Positions 25,197-33,441 of a stretch of 60,529 nucleotides of DNA are shown here, piece after piece. The position numbers were made by a program, and so were the translations under genes. Under the pieces are notes generated by a model. That model was not told the origin of the DNA and ran no database searches. It saw only the letters and a list, made by a program, of their open reading frames with translations. The stretch covers positions 1 to 60,529 of the forward strand of contig CAVSRB010000010.1 in the NCBI GenBank assembly GCA_963730305.1, in the 5' to 3' direction. How positions within the stretch are numbered: position 1 is the stretch's first letter; each line of letters begins with the position of its first letter. Origin of the DNA: CAMYMQ01 sp963730305 (GTDB lineage Bacteria; Pseudomonadota; Alphaproteobacteria; Bin65).

Positions 25197-25865
25197 ATGA
25201 AAGCCTTCGTGGTCTTCGCCCACCCCGAACCCAAGAGCTTCAACGGCGCTCTGTTCCGCGTCGCGACCGAAACCTTGCGGGACGCCGGACACGAGGTGCG
25301 GACCAGCGACCTCTACCGGATGGGCTACAACCCGGTCTCCGACCGCCACAACTTCACCGGCGCCATGAACCCCGACTTCCTCAAGCTCCAGCTCGAGGAG
25401 AAGCACGCGACCGAGACCGGCACCTTCGCGCCCGAGGTCGAGGCCGAGATCGAGAAGCTCGAATGGTGCGACCTGATGATCTGGCAATGCCCGCTGTGGT
25501 GGTTCGGCGTGCCCGCGATCCTGAAGGGCTGGGCGGACCGCACGCTGGCGATGGGCCGCACCTACGGCGGCGACCGGCTCTACGACAACGGCGTCTTCAA
25601 GGGCCGCCGCGCGCTCTTGTCGATGACCACCGGCGGCGGCCCGGACGCCTACGTCAAGGGCGGGTTCAACGGCGACATCAACGCCATCGTCCGCCCGATC
25701 CATCGCGGCATCTTCCGGTTCCTGGGCTTCGACGTGCTCGCCCCGGCCTGGCACTGGGCGCCGGTCCGCCAGGACGACGCGACCCGCGCGACCATGCTCG
25801 ACGCCTACGCGGCGCGGCTGCGGGGGCTCGAGTCCGAGACGCCGATCGAGGTCGGGGAATACTGA
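25197..25865 (+). CDS. NAD(P)H dehydrogenase (quinone), flavodoxin-like fold
   Basis: 222-residue flavoprotein of the KefF/MdaB/NQO family that reduces quinones by two electrons using NAD(P)H. Family blocks are VVFAHPEPKSFNGALFRVA at the N-terminus, DLYRMGYNPV, then WCDLMIWQCPLWWFGVPAIL and LSMTTGGGPDAY near the flavin site. Length and all blocks are intact. It is probably cytoplasmic and protective against quinone stress. No regulatory neighbour. ATG 25197. Confidence 0.88.
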   Translation: MKAFVVFAHPEPKSFNGALFRVATETLRDAGHEVRTSDLYRMGYNPVSDRHNFTGAMNPDFLKLQLEEKHATETGTFAPEVEAEIEKLEWCDLMIWQCPLWWFGVPAILKGWADRTLAMGRTYGGDRLYDNGVFKGRRALLSMTTGGGPDAYVKGGFNGDINAIVRPIHRGIFRFLGFDVLAPAWHWAPVRQDDATRATMLDAYAARLRGLESETPIEVGEY

Positions 25866-26116
25866 GCCGGGCGCCTGCCGCGGCCGGTCAATCGACGTCC
25901 GGTGTCGGGCATCTCGCTGGTCGACACCGGCCGCCAATAGGGCTCGCGCAGGTGGCCCACGGAGACGGTCGTGGTCTCGCCGTCGCTGTTGCGCAGGGTC
26001 GCGAGCGGGCCGTGCGGGTCCTTGCGGACCGCGACGATCTTCCAGTGGTCGGCGCCGGGCTCGCTGCCCGGCCGCTCGAAGACCTGTCCGATCAGGTGGT
26101 CGGGGTCGGTTTCCAT
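25805..26116 (-). CDS. Small hypothetical protein
   Basis: 103 residues maximum. The first 70 look like a compact beta-rich domain (HLIGQVFERPGSEPGADHWK, LATLRNSDGETTTVSVGHL); the last 30 are low-complexity, with the tail antisense to the end of the quinone reductase gene, so the true end may be earlier and a frame error is possible. I do not recognise it. It is divergent from the MaoC gene across about 100 bases. Confidence 0.42.
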   Translation of the reverse strand: METDPDHLIGQVFERPGSEPGADHWKIVAVRKDPHGPLATLRNSDGETTTVSVGHLREPYWRPVSTSEMPDTGRRLTGRGRRPAQYSPTSIGVSDSSPRSRAA

Positions 26117-26218
26117 CGGGCGTCGTCTCCTGCGTACGTGGCGCTTTTCCGGTCACCGGAACTCGAAATTGCCGATACCATCGCGTCGAATCCGGATGGT
26201 GGCAAGGAGGAACGAGCC

Positions 26219-26689
26219 ATGGCCGAAGCGCCCGCCCGCGCCGAATGGTTCGAGGATTATCAGGTCGGCGACCAGTTCGAAAGCGAACCGGTCGCGTTCG
26301 ACGCGGCGTCGATCGACGCCTTCGCCCGCGCCTACGATCCCCAGCCGATCCATGTCGATCCCGCCGCCGCCGCGGCCTCGCCCTACGGCGGCATCATCGC
26401 GCCCGGGCTGATGGTCAACTCGGCCTGCTGGGGGGCGATGATCCGGTCGGGCTTCCTCGCCGGCCGGGCGCTCGGCGCCGGCGGCATCGACAACCTGCGC
26501 TGGCTCAGGCCGGTGCGCGCCGGCGACACGCTGGTGCTCCGCGCTACGGTCGCCGCGGTGCGCCCGTCGGACACGCGCGCCGACCGCGGCTACGTCACCT
26601 TCGACTTCGAGGCGGTCAACCAGCGCGGCGAGCCGGTGATGACCAAGACCATCGCCCAGATCATCCCCCGGCGGCCGGCCGGGGGGTGA
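26219..26689 (+). CDS. MaoC family dehydratase
   Basis: 156-residue hot-dog fold protein. The R-hydratase catalytic segment is visible as FARAYDPQPIHVDPAAAAAS (Asp and His), followed by GGIIAPGLMVNSACWGAMIR; it ends with a strand-rich region (YVTFDFEAVNQRGEPVMTKT). It probably hydrates or dehydrates an enoyl-type CoA thioester. It is too short to be mesaconyl-CoA hydratase of the ethylmalonyl-CoA pathway. Start ATG 26219 has AAGGAGG upstream. It lies upstream of etfBA but is separated from it by a 233-base gap with its own promoter. Confidence 0.85.
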   Translation: MAEAPARAEWFEDYQVGDQFESEPVAFDAASIDAFARAYDPQPIHVDPAAAAASPYGGIIAPGLMVNSACWGAMIRSGFLAGRALGAGGIDNLRWLRPVRAGDTLVLRATVAAVRPSDTRADRGYVTFDFEAVNQRGEPVMTKTIAQIIPRRPAGG

Positions 26690-26691
26690 CC

Positions 26692-26736
26692 CCCGCACCT
26701 GCGTCCCACTCACCGGCGTCCCCCGCACCTGCGTCC
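26692..26736 (+). repeat. 15-bp tandem repeat, three units
   Basis: CCCGCACCTGCGTCC, CACTCACCGGCGTCC and CCCGCACCTGCGTCC in a row, immediately after the MaoC stop codon; the outer two are identical. Confidence 0.65.
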
Positions 26737-26775
26737 TGGGCGCAACCGCGCGGATTTCCAGCCGTCCGGGTGACG

Positions 26776-26804
26776 TTGACACGCCAATGTCATGAACCTA
26801 TTGT
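26776..26804 (+). promoter_or_regulatory. Sigma-70-type promoter of etfBA
   Basis: TTGACA at 26776-26781, a 17-base spacer and TATTGT at 26799-26804, in a locally A+T-richer part of the gap before etfB. The -35 is a perfect consensus and the spacing optimal. Transcription would start near 26811, giving a leader of about 110 bases. Confidence 0.65.
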
Positions 26805-26922
26805 GCGCTGCGAAAAAATCGGGCAACCAGCGAAAAACGCGACGGCCCGGAGGTTGGCAATATCGGAGCGTCGGCGCCCAGCGCCGGCCTTATCGTGAGT
26901 GGAAGGAGCGAGCGGGCGCATC

Positions 26923-27669
26923 ATGAAGCTACTCGTCGCCGTCAAGCGCGTCATCGATTACAACGTCAAGATCCGCGTCAAATCCGACGGATCGGGCGTC
27001 GAAACCGCCAACGTCAAGATGTCGATGAACCCCTTCGACGAGATCGCCGTCGAAGAGGCCGTCCGGCTCAAGGAAGCGGGCAAGGCCGACGAGATCATCG
27101 CCGTCTCGATGGGCGTCCAGCAGTGCCAGGAGACGATCCGCACCGCCCTGGCGATGGGCGCCGACCGCGGCATCCACGTGCTCACCGATGACGTGCTGGA
27201 GCCGCTGGCCGTCGCCAAGCTGCTCAAGGCGATCGTCGAGAAGGAGCAGCCGGAGCTGGTCATCCTCGGCAAGCAGGCGATCGACGACGACGCCAACCAG
27301 ACCGGCCAGATGCTGGCCGCGCTGCTCGGCTGGCCCCAGGCGACCTTCACCTCGAAGCTGGCCGTCGACGGCGGCCTCGAGGTCGCGCGCGAGGTCGACG
27401 GCGGCCTCGAGATGATCAAGACCAGCCTGCCGGCGGTGGTCACCACCGACCTGCGCCTCAACGAGCCGCGCTACGCCTCGCTGCCCAACATCATGAAGGC
27501 GAAGAAGAAGCCGATCGAGCAGGTCGCCCCGGCCGACCTCGGCGTCGACGTCGCCCCGCGGCTGACCACGCTCAAGGTGGTCGAGCCCGCCAAGCGCGAG
27601 GCCGGCGAGATGGTCGAAAGCGTCCAGGAACTGGTCGCCAAGCTCAAGAACGAAGCCAAAGTATTCTGA
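26923..27669 (+). CDS. etfB: Electron transfer flavoprotein subunit beta
   Basis: Beta subunit of the ETF heterodimer, which takes electrons from acyl-CoA dehydrogenases, including Mcd of this window, and passes them to ETF-quinone oxidoreductase. 248 residues beginning MKLLVAVKRVIDYNVKIRV. The AMP-binding block LGKQAIDDDANQTGQMLAAL and the recognition-loop segment LRLNEPRYASLPNIMKAKKK are intact. ATG 26923 follows the segment ggaaggagcg and a promoter. etfA begins 12 bases after its stop. Confidence 0.96.
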   Translation: MKLLVAVKRVIDYNVKIRVKSDGSGVETANVKMSMNPFDEIAVEEAVRLKEAGKADEIIAVSMGVQQCQETIRTALAMGADRGIHVLTDDVLEPLAVAKLLKAIVEKEQPELVILGKQAIDDDANQTGQMLAALLGWPQATFTSKLAVDGGLEVAREVDGGLEMIKTSLPAVVTTDLRLNEPRYASLPNIMKAKKKPIEQVAPADLGVDVAPRLTTLKVVEPAKREAGEMVESVQELVAKLKNEAKVF

Positions 27670-27680
27670 GGAAAGCGACG

Positions 27681-28631
27681 ATGTCCGTCCTGGTCATAGC
27701 CGAACACGACAACACCGCGCTCAAGCCGAACACGCTGAGCACCATCGCCGCGGCGAAGCAGCTCGATTCCGACATCCACGTGCTGGTCGCCGGCAGCGGC
27801 TGCCAGGCCGCGGCCGACGCCGCCGCCAAGGCCGACGGGGTCACCAAGGTGCTGCTCGCCGACGCCGCGCACCTGGCCGACCCGGTCGCCGAGGACCTGG
27901 CGCCGCTGATCGTCGGCCTCGCCGACGGCTACACCCACGTCCTCGCGCCGGCCTCGACCTTCGGCAAGAACGTCATGCCCCGGGTCGCCGCGCTGCTGGA
28001 CCTGCAGCAGATCTCCGACATCTCTGGCATCGAGGACGCCGACACCTTCGTCCGCCCGATCTACGCCGGCAACGCGATGGCCACGGTCAAGTCGGCCGAT
28101 CCGAAGAAGATCATCACCGTGCGGCAGACCGGCTTCGATCCGGTCGCGGCCGAGGGCGGCTCGGCGAGCGTCGAGAGCATCGACGCCGGCGCCGCCGCCG
28201 GCTCGGCCGAGGTCACCGGCCACGAGCTGTCCAAGTCCGACCGGCCCGAGCTGACCTCGGCGCGGATCATCATCTCCGGCGGCCGCGGCATGCAGTCGGG
28301 CGACAACTTCCCGATGATCGAGGAGGTCGCCGACAAGCTCGGCGCCGCCGTCGGCGCGTCGCGCGCGGCGGTCGACGCGGGCTTCGTGCCCAACGACTAC
28401 CAGGTCGGTCAGACCGGCAAGGTGGTCGCGCCCGAGCTCTACATCGCCGTCGGCATCTCCGGCGCGATCCAGCACCTCGCCGGCATGAAGGATTCCAAGG
28501 TGATCGTCGCGATCAACAAGGACGAGGAGGCGCCGATCTTCCAGGTCGCCGACTACGGCCTGGTCGCGGACCTGTTCAAGGCGTTACCCGAGCTCTCGGC
28601 GGAGCTCGACAAGGTCGAGATCAACAAATAG
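27681..28631 (+). CDS. etfA: Electron transfer flavoprotein subunit alpha
   Basis: FAD-binding alpha subunit of ETF, 316 residues. Domain I is the N-terminal half (MSVLVIAEHDNTALKPNTLS). The C-terminal FAD domain has ISGGRGMQSGDNFPMIEEVA, then GAAVGASRAAVDAGFVPNDY and the closing VGISGAIQHLAGMKDSKVIV, which hold the flavin. It follows etfB by 12 bases and is followed by hbd at 48 bases, one operon ending at the terminator at 29592. Confidence 0.96.
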   Translation: MSVLVIAEHDNTALKPNTLSTIAAAKQLDSDIHVLVAGSGCQAAADAAAKADGVTKVLLADAAHLADPVAEDLAPLIVGLADGYTHVLAPASTFGKNVMPRVAALLDLQQISDISGIEDADTFVRPIYAGNAMATVKSADPKKIITVRQTGFDPVAAEGGSASVESIDAGAAAGSAEVTGHELSKSDRPELTSARIIISGGRGMQSGDNFPMIEEVADKLGAAVGASRAAVDAGFVPNDYQVGQTGKVVAPELYIAVGISGAIQHLAGMKDSKVIVAINKDEEAPIFQVADYGLVADLFKALPELSAELDKVEINK

Positions 28632-28678
28632 CGGACCGTATGGACGCCCCCACCCCCACAAGCGCCAGGAGCGCGACG

Positions 28679-29554
28679 ATGGAAATCAAGTCGGTCGGCG
28701 TCATCGGCGCCGGACAGATGGGCAACGGCATTGCTCATGTTTTCGCCCTGAACGGTTTCGACGTCACGCTGAACGACGTCAATCAGGAGCAGATCGACAA
28801 AGCGCTCGGCACGATCACCCACAACATGGAGCGGCAGGTGCGCCGCGGCGTGGTCGGCGAGGACGAGATGGACGCCGCGATGAAGCGGATCCACACCACG
28901 ATGGCGATCAACGACGTCAAGGACTGCGACATCGTCATCGAGGCCGCGACCGAGAACGAGGAGGTCAAGCGCGACATCCTCAAGAAGCTCTCGGACGTGC
29001 TCAAGGAAGACGCGATCATCGCGACCAACACGTCGTCGATCTCGATCACCCGGCTGGCGGCGGCGACCGACCGGCCGTCGCGCTTCATCGGCATGCACTT
29101 CATGAACCCGGTGCCGGTGATGAAGCTGGTCGAGCTGATCCGCGGCCTGGCCACCGACGACCCGACCTTCCAGCTGGTCAAGAAGATGGCCCAGACCGTC
29201 GGCAAGACGGTGGCGACCTCCGAGGACTTCCCCGCCTTCATCGTCAACCGCATCCTCCTGCCGATGATCAACGAGGCGATCTACACGCTCTACGAGGGCG
29301 TCGGCTCGGTCGAGGCGATCGACACCGCGATGAAGCTGGGCGCCAACCACCCGATGGGCCCGCTCGAGCTGGCCGACTTCATCGGCCTCGACACCTGCCT
29401 GTCGATCATGCACGTGCTCTACGACGGCCTCGCCGACTCGAAGTACCGGCCGTGTCCGCTGCTGGTGAAATACGTCGAGGCGGGCTGGGTCGGCCGCAAG
29501 GCGGGCCGCGGCTTCTACGACTATTCGGGCGACGAGCCGATCCCGACGCGATAG
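28679..29554 (+). CDS. hbd: 3-hydroxybutyryl-CoA dehydrogenase
   Basis: NAD(P)-dependent interconversion of (S)-3-hydroxybutyryl-CoA and acetoacetyl-CoA, at the entry to or exit from butyrate/PHB-level C4 metabolism. 291 residues. The Rossmann motif SVGVIGAGQMGNGIAHVFA opens the protein. The catalytic histidine is in FIGMHFMNPVPVMKLVELI, and the C-terminal dimerisation domain holds ANHPMGPLELADFIGLDTCL. ATG 28679 has AGGAG nine bases upstream; an in-frame ATG at 28640 is less likely. Last gene of the etfBA-hbd unit. Confidence 0.95.
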   Translation: MEIKSVGVIGAGQMGNGIAHVFALNGFDVTLNDVNQEQIDKALGTITHNMERQVRRGVVGEDEMDAAMKRIHTTMAINDVKDCDIVIEAATENEEVKRDILKKLSDVLKEDAIIATNTSSISITRLAAATDRPSRFIGMHFMNPVPVMKLVELIRGLATDDPTFQLVKKMAQTVGKTVATSEDFPAFIVNRILLPMINEAIYTLYEGVGSVEAIDTAMKLGANHPMGPLELADFIGLDTCLSIMHVLYDGLADSKYRPCPLLVKYVEAGWVGRKAGRGFYDYSGDEPIPTR

Positions 29555-29591
29555 GCCGCGCCGGGCTATCGAAGCCGGGCTATCGAATACC

Positions 29592-29620
29592 AAAGGGCGG
29601 GTCTCGAACCCGCCCTTTTT
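29592..29620 (+). terminator. Rho-independent terminator of etfBA-hbd
   Basis: AAAGGGCGGG, a 7-base loop, CCCGCCC and TTTTT: a stem of at least seven G-C pairs with A/T extension followed by a T-run, 37 bases after the hbd stop. Confidence 0.9.
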
Positions 29621-29718
29621 CGCATCACGGCTTTCTGTTGTCCTGGTCCAGCCCCAAAGCGTTGCGGGAGGCGACCCGACCGAGCCGCCTCCCGCTTCCT
29701 GCCGGATGGGCGAACCGC

Positions 29719-30012
29719 CTACTTCGGCGGGTAGTAGCAGGGATAGCTGACGCGGTAGGTGCGCCCGTACAGGTGCTTCACGGTCGGCTTCATGAAGGAC
29801 ATGCCCTTCTTGCAGACCACGGTGAAGGTCTTGTGGCAGACATAGCTGTTGGTGCCGGCGCCCTTGATGAAGCCCGCGGCGCAGGCGATCTTGAGCACGA
29901 ACTTCGGCGCGATCCGGGTGATCTTGGCCTGGCTGGCGCCGGTGATGGCGACGGTGCCGAGCAGCGCGGCGATCGCCGCGCCGATCACCGTCTTCTTCGA
30001 GATGGCGAACAT
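29719..30012 (-). CDS. Small secreted protein of unknown function
   Basis: 97 residues: signal peptide (TVIGAAIAALLGTVAITGAS, cleavage near SQA) and a basic mature part with four cysteines (IACAAG, YVCHK, VVCKK, YPCYY) that could make two disulfides. High lysine and tyrosine content gives a strongly cationic periplasmic or exported product. Family not recognised. It converges with the etf operon terminator and is followed on the same strand by no close gene. Confidence 0.65.
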   Translation of the reverse strand: MFAISKKTVIGAAIAALLGTVAITGASQAKITRIAPKFVLKIACAAGFIKGAGTNSYVCHKTFTVVCKKGMSFMKPTVKHLYGRTYRVSYPCYYPPK

Positions 30013-30141
30013 GGCTGGTATCCTTGTTCCTGTTCCTGTTTGCCGTGTCCTGATGATGGACGAGACGACAATAGGGAACCGGCGCTGAGCCCACGGTGAA
30101 CCGGCCGTTCAGCCGCGGTTCACCGAAACCGGCCCTGCCGC

Positions 30142-30945
30142 TCACAGGTCCTTCAGATACCCGTCGGGATTGTTCAGGAAGGCGCGGGTCACCGCGACGT
30201 GCTCGACGTCGTCCCAGGCGATCCGGCGGATGCCGTCGCGGTCGAGCTGGAGGATCGCCGCGCCGGGCAGCGCCATCAGGATCGGCGAGTGGGTCGCGAC
30301 GACGAACTGGCAGCCCGCCTCGACCATGCGCATCAAGAGCGACAGCAGCGCCAGGACGCGGGCGGGCGAGAGCGGCGTCTCCGGCTCGTCGAGCAGGTAG
30401 AGCCCGTTCGGCTTGATCCGCTCGGTCAGCAGGTGCAGGAAGGTCTCGCCGTGCGATGCGGCGTCGGGATCGTCGCCATAGCGGCCGGCCAGGGCGGCCC
30501 GCTGGCCGCGGGCGACGCCGATGGCGAGCTTCTGGCCGCAGGAACCGTCGGGCAGCTCGGCCGTGAAGTCGTCTTCCAGCTCGCCCAGTGCGTCGAGCTC
30601 CCAGGCCACCCGCTTGGAGAAGCCGAAGGCGTCCTCGGCGCGGAAGAACATCACCCGCTTGGGCGTGCGGCGGCGGACGAAGCGCAGCGCCCCCGCCAGC
30701 GCCCGGGCGTGCCCCAGGGTCGGGTCGCGGTCGAGGTCGTAGCTGCCCACGGCGACGGCGCGCAGGCCGGCCGCGGTCGCCTCGATCACGGTCGACTTGC
30801 CGCAGCCATTCTCGCCGACCAGGAAGGTCACCGGCGCGTCGAGGACGAGGCCGTCGAGCGCCTGCACGGCGGGCAGGTCGAAGGGGAAGCCGGTGTGTTC
30901 GTCGAAGTCGGGGCGGTGTCGAATCTCGGACAGGTAAATCGTCAT
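30142..30945 (-). CDS. Predicted AAA/ABC-type ATPase (COG3910-like)
   Basis: 267-residue cytoplasmic ATPase of the RecF/ABC-like fold with no membrane partner. Walker A is FLVGENGCGKSTVIEA near residue 45; the signature-like region is DGSCGQKLAIGVARG. Walker B is GLYLLDEPETPLSP, followed by the switch histidine in QFVVATHSPILMALPGA. The N-terminus (MTIYLSEIRHRPDFDEHTGF) is characteristic of this orphan group. Its function is not established. The gene is downstream of the phosphatase gene (28 bases) on the same strand, so the two may be co-transcribed. Confidence 0.85.
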   Translation of the reverse strand: MTIYLSEIRHRPDFDEHTGFPFDLPAVQALDGLVLDAPVTFLVGENGCGKSTVIEATAAGLRAVAVGSYDLDRDPTLGHARALAGALRFVRRRTPKRVMFFRAEDAFGFSKRVAWELDALGELEDDFTAELPDGSCGQKLAIGVARGQRAALAGRYGDDPDAASHGETFLHLLTERIKPNGLYLLDEPETPLSPARVLALLSLLMRMVEAGCQFVVATHSPILMALPGAAILQLDRDGIRRIAWDDVEHVAVTRAFLNNPDGYLKDL

Positions 30946-30973
30946 CCGGGGCCGTCCGCCGCCGCCCGCGCCG

Positions 30974-31741
30974 TCAGTATTCGGTCGCGGTGACGATCTC
31001 CTGCTCGTGGCCTTCGAGCGCCAGGGCGCTCAGCACGCCCGAGGTGAAGGCGCCGGTGTCGATGCCGATACGGTTGTGGCGGAACTCCGGCTCCCAGGTG
31101 ATGGTGTGGCCGTGGACCACGATCTTGCCGAAGTCGTCGTCGGCGTTGAGGAATTCGTCGCGGATCCACAGCATGTCCTCGTCGGACTGGTTCTGCAGAT
31201 CGACGCCGGGCCGGACGCCGGCGTGGACGAAGAAATAGTCGCCCTCGACGCAGGAGAATTCGAGCTCGCGATAGAAGTCGAGATGCGCGGCGGGCAGCCG
31301 CTCCAGGAAGTCACGCTGGATCTTCTCCAGGCTGGCGCGGTCGAGCTCCAGCCCGCTGCCGAGGTCGACGCCGTAGGACATCAAGGTGGCGTGGCCGCCG
31401 TTGAACAGCCAGCCGGGCCCGGCCTCGACGTCCTCCAGGAAGTCGAGAAGGAATTCCTCGTGGTTGCCCATCAGGAAGTGGGTCTCGAAGCCGTCGAGCG
31501 GACCCTCGAGCAGGCGGCTGATGACGCCCCGCGAGTCCGGACCCCGGTCGACATAGTCGCCGAGATAGATGGCGACGCGGCGCTCGCAGCGCACGTTCTC
31601 GGCGTCGCGCAAGATCTGCTCGTGCAACTTGTCGAGGAGGTGGGCGCAGCCGTGGACGTCACCCACGGCGTACACCACCGTGTCTTCCGGCACGCACGGG
31701 GCGTGCCGCGAGAGCACCAGCGGGTCTTCGTTCGGCACCAT
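30974..31741 (-). CDS. PPP-family serine/threonine phosphatase
   Basis: 255-residue metallophosphoesterase of the PPP family. The three signature blocks are in order: YAVGDVHGCAHLLDKL (GDxHG), IYLGDYVDRGPDSRGV (GDxVDRG) and FLMGNHEEFLLDFLED (GNHE). Later histidines are in FFVHAGVRPG and VVHGHTITWEPEF. All metal ligands are present. It may remove phosphate from proteins or from small molecules such as diadenosine tetraphosphate. Start ATG 31741 has AAAGGACC upstream; ATG 31762 and 31768 are alternatives. Confidence 0.88.
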   Translation of the reverse strand: MVPNEDPLVLSRHAPCVPEDTVVYAVGDVHGCAHLLDKLHEQILRDAENVRCERRVAIYLGDYVDRGPDSRGVISRLLEGPLDGFETHFLMGNHEEFLLDFLEDVEAGPGWLFNGGHATLMSYGVDLGSGLELDRASLEKIQRDFLERLPAAHLDFYRELEFSCVEGDYFFVHAGVRPGVDLQNQSDEDMLWIRDEFLNADDDFGKIVVHGHTITWEPEFRHNRIGIDTGAFTSGVLSALALEGHEQEIVTATEY

Positions 31742-31931
31742 TAGCGGTCCTTTTAACGCCATTTGCATCGCCGTGCCACCGGTCGCGCCATGGAGGTGGA
31801 GTCGCACCGATCTTGCCAGCGAGGCGTTAACCGCGCGTAAACCCTGTCGATTAGGTGCTCGTTCACGATGTTCGTTGAGCGATCTCTAACCATACCGATT
31901 AGATCAGGATTAAATGCATTCGCGTAGCCTT

Positions 31932-31957
31932 GCGCCAACCAAAAGCCCCTTTGGCGC
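31932..31957 (+). promoter_or_regulatory. Leader hairpin before the cysteine peptidase gene
   Basis: GCGCCAA (31932-31938) and TTGGCGC (31951-31957) form a perfect 7-bp stem with a 12-base loop, ending right at the Shine-Dalgarno sequence gaggag. It may tune translation initiation. Confidence 0.35.
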
Positions 31958-31971
31958 GAGGAGTAGTGACC

Positions 31972-32742
31972 ATGCCTGTGGTTGGCGAGAACCGGCCGAG
32001 CCAAACCTGGAAGACGCCCCGCGCGGCAACCGCCGTGTACGGCGGCCGCCTGGCGATCCAGGCCCTGCTGGCCGCGCTGTGCGCGGTGGCCCTGGTCGCG
32101 GCGATCTCCAGGCCGGCATCGGCGACGGCGGTGCCCCCGACGCGCGATCAGACGATCAATCCGTCGGGCCTGTTCCATTCGACCGAGCGGCGGTCCTCCA
32201 AGATCGCGATCTTCACCAAGTGGAACAGCATGATGCGCCGCTATGCCCGCGACCGCCGGGTTTCGGCGGTTCGCTGCCGAACCGAAGGCGGTAGTTGGTG
32301 TACGGTCAAGCGCTGGCACGCGTTCCTGCGCACGCTGGTCGACCGCTCCCCGGCCGAGCAGATGCGCGCCGTCAACCGCTACATGAACCGGGTCCGCTAT
32401 ATCTCGGACCAGCGCAACTACGGCGTCATCGACTACTGGGCGACGCCGCGCGAGTTCTTTGCTCGCGGCGGCGACTGCGAGGACTTCGCGATCGCCAAGT
32501 TCATGTCGCTGCGCGCGCTGGGCTGGTCGAGCGACCGGCTGCGCATCGCCGTGGTCATCGACCGGCGCAAGCGGCAGGCGCACGCGGTGCTCGTCGCCTA
32601 CTACGGCGGCCGGGCCTATATCCTGGACAACCAGAGCCAGGCGGTCCTGACCGACAATCGGGTGCCCTACTATCATCCGGTCTATTCGATCAACGAGCAC
32701 TATTGGTGGTTCCACATGACGGCGCTGCCGGCCAGCCGGTAA
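31972..32742 (+). CDS. Transglutaminase-like cysteine peptidase (BTLCP, LapG-like)
   Basis: 256 residues: N-terminal membrane/signal segment (LAIQALLAALCAVALVAAIS) and a periplasmic papain-like domain. The catalytic triad is Cys in FARGGDCEDFAIAKF, His in RQAHAVLVAYYGG and Asp in YILDNQSQAV. This bacterial transglutaminase-like cysteine proteinase family includes LapG, which releases adhesins in biofilm control, but no lap adhesin or LapD gene is seen here. ATG 31972 has GAGGAG nine bases upstream. It is convergent with regA. Confidence 0.88.
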   Translation: MPVVGENRPSQTWKTPRAATAVYGGRLAIQALLAALCAVALVAAISRPASATAVPPTRDQTINPSGLFHSTERRSSKIAIFTKWNSMMRRYARDRRVSAVRCRTEGGSWCTVKRWHAFLRTLVDRSPAEQMRAVNRYMNRVRYISDQRNYGVIDYWATPREFFARGGDCEDFAIAKFMSLRALGWSSDRLRIAVVIDRRKRQAHAVLVAYYGGRAYILDNQSQAVLTDNRVPYYHPVYSINEHYWWFHMTALPASR

Positions 32743-32749
32743 CCCATCG

Positions 32750-32862
32750 ATACGCCCGCTGCGCGTGCTACTCGGGACGAGGGCGAGGCGGCGCGGTCAA
32801 GCGACATTCCTCGCCCTGAGTAGCCCCGGACATCGTCCGGGGCGTATCGAAGGGCCTTGTCC
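32750..32862. repeat. Palindromic intergenic repeat between convergent genes
   Basis: Same family as 3108-3242. It includes a perfect hairpin GCCCCGGAC (32823-32831), ATC, GTCCGGGGC (32835-32843), and CCTGAGTAG and CGAAGGG marks. Placed between the convergent peptidase gene and regA, it could help terminate both transcripts. Confidence 0.65.
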
Positions 32863-32882
32863 CTAGATTCTTGAGGCTTTCG

Positions 32883-33440
32883 TCAGGTTTCGCGCGGCGC
32901 GTACTTGTTCAGGATGCGCTGCAGGGTGCGCCGGTGCATGTTCAGGCGCCGCGCCGTCTCCGACACGTTCCGCCCGCACTGCTCGTAGACCCGCTGGATA
33001 TGCTCCCAGCGCACGCGGTCGGCCGACATCGGGTTCTCGGGCGGCTCGGGCAGCGCGCCCTCGTTGTTGAGCAGCGAGCTCTCGATCTGGTCCGCGTCGG
33101 CGGGCTTGGGCAGGTAATCGACCGCGCCCGCTTTGACCGCCGCCACCGCCGTCGCAATGTTGCCATATCCGGTCAGCACGATGATCCGTGCCTTGGGGTT
33201 GACGTCGCGGACCGCGCCGACGACGTCGAGGCCGCTGCCGTCGGGCATGCGCAGGTCGATCACGGCGTAGTCCGGCGTCTCCGCCCGCGCCACGCGAATG
33301 CCGTCCTCGACGCTCTCGCCGGCGACGACGGTGAAGCCGCGGCGCTCCATCGCCAGGGTCAGGCGCTGGCGCAACGGCCGGTCGTCGTCGACGATCAGCA
33401 GCTTGCCTTTCGCCCCGTCGGGTTCTTGCGGGGTTGTCAT
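32883..33440 (-). CDS. regA: RegA/PrrA/ActR redox response regulator
   Basis: DNA-binding partner of RegB; in relatives it controls photosynthesis, CO2 and nitrogen fixation, respiration and terminal oxidases according to redox state. 185 residues. The receiver domain has the acidic pair in LLIVDDDRPLR, phospho-Asp in YAVIDLRMPDGSGLDV and Lys in VDYLPKPADADQ. A proline-rich linker (ALPEPPENPMSADRVRW) leads to the Fis-type HTH (VSETARRLNMHRRTLQRILN). Start ATG 33440 is one base past the regB stop; TTG 33449 is possible. It is thus translated just after regB. Confidence 0.95.
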   Translation of the reverse strand: MTTPQEPDGAKGKLLIVDDDRPLRQRLTLAMERRGFTVVAGESVEDGIRVARAETPDYAVIDLRMPDGSGLDVVGAVRDVNPKARIIVLTGYGNIATAVAAVKAGAVDYLPKPADADQIESSLLNNEGALPEPPENPMSADRVRWEHIQRVYEQCGRNVSETARRLNMHRRTLQRILNKYAPRET

Positions 33441-33441
33441 A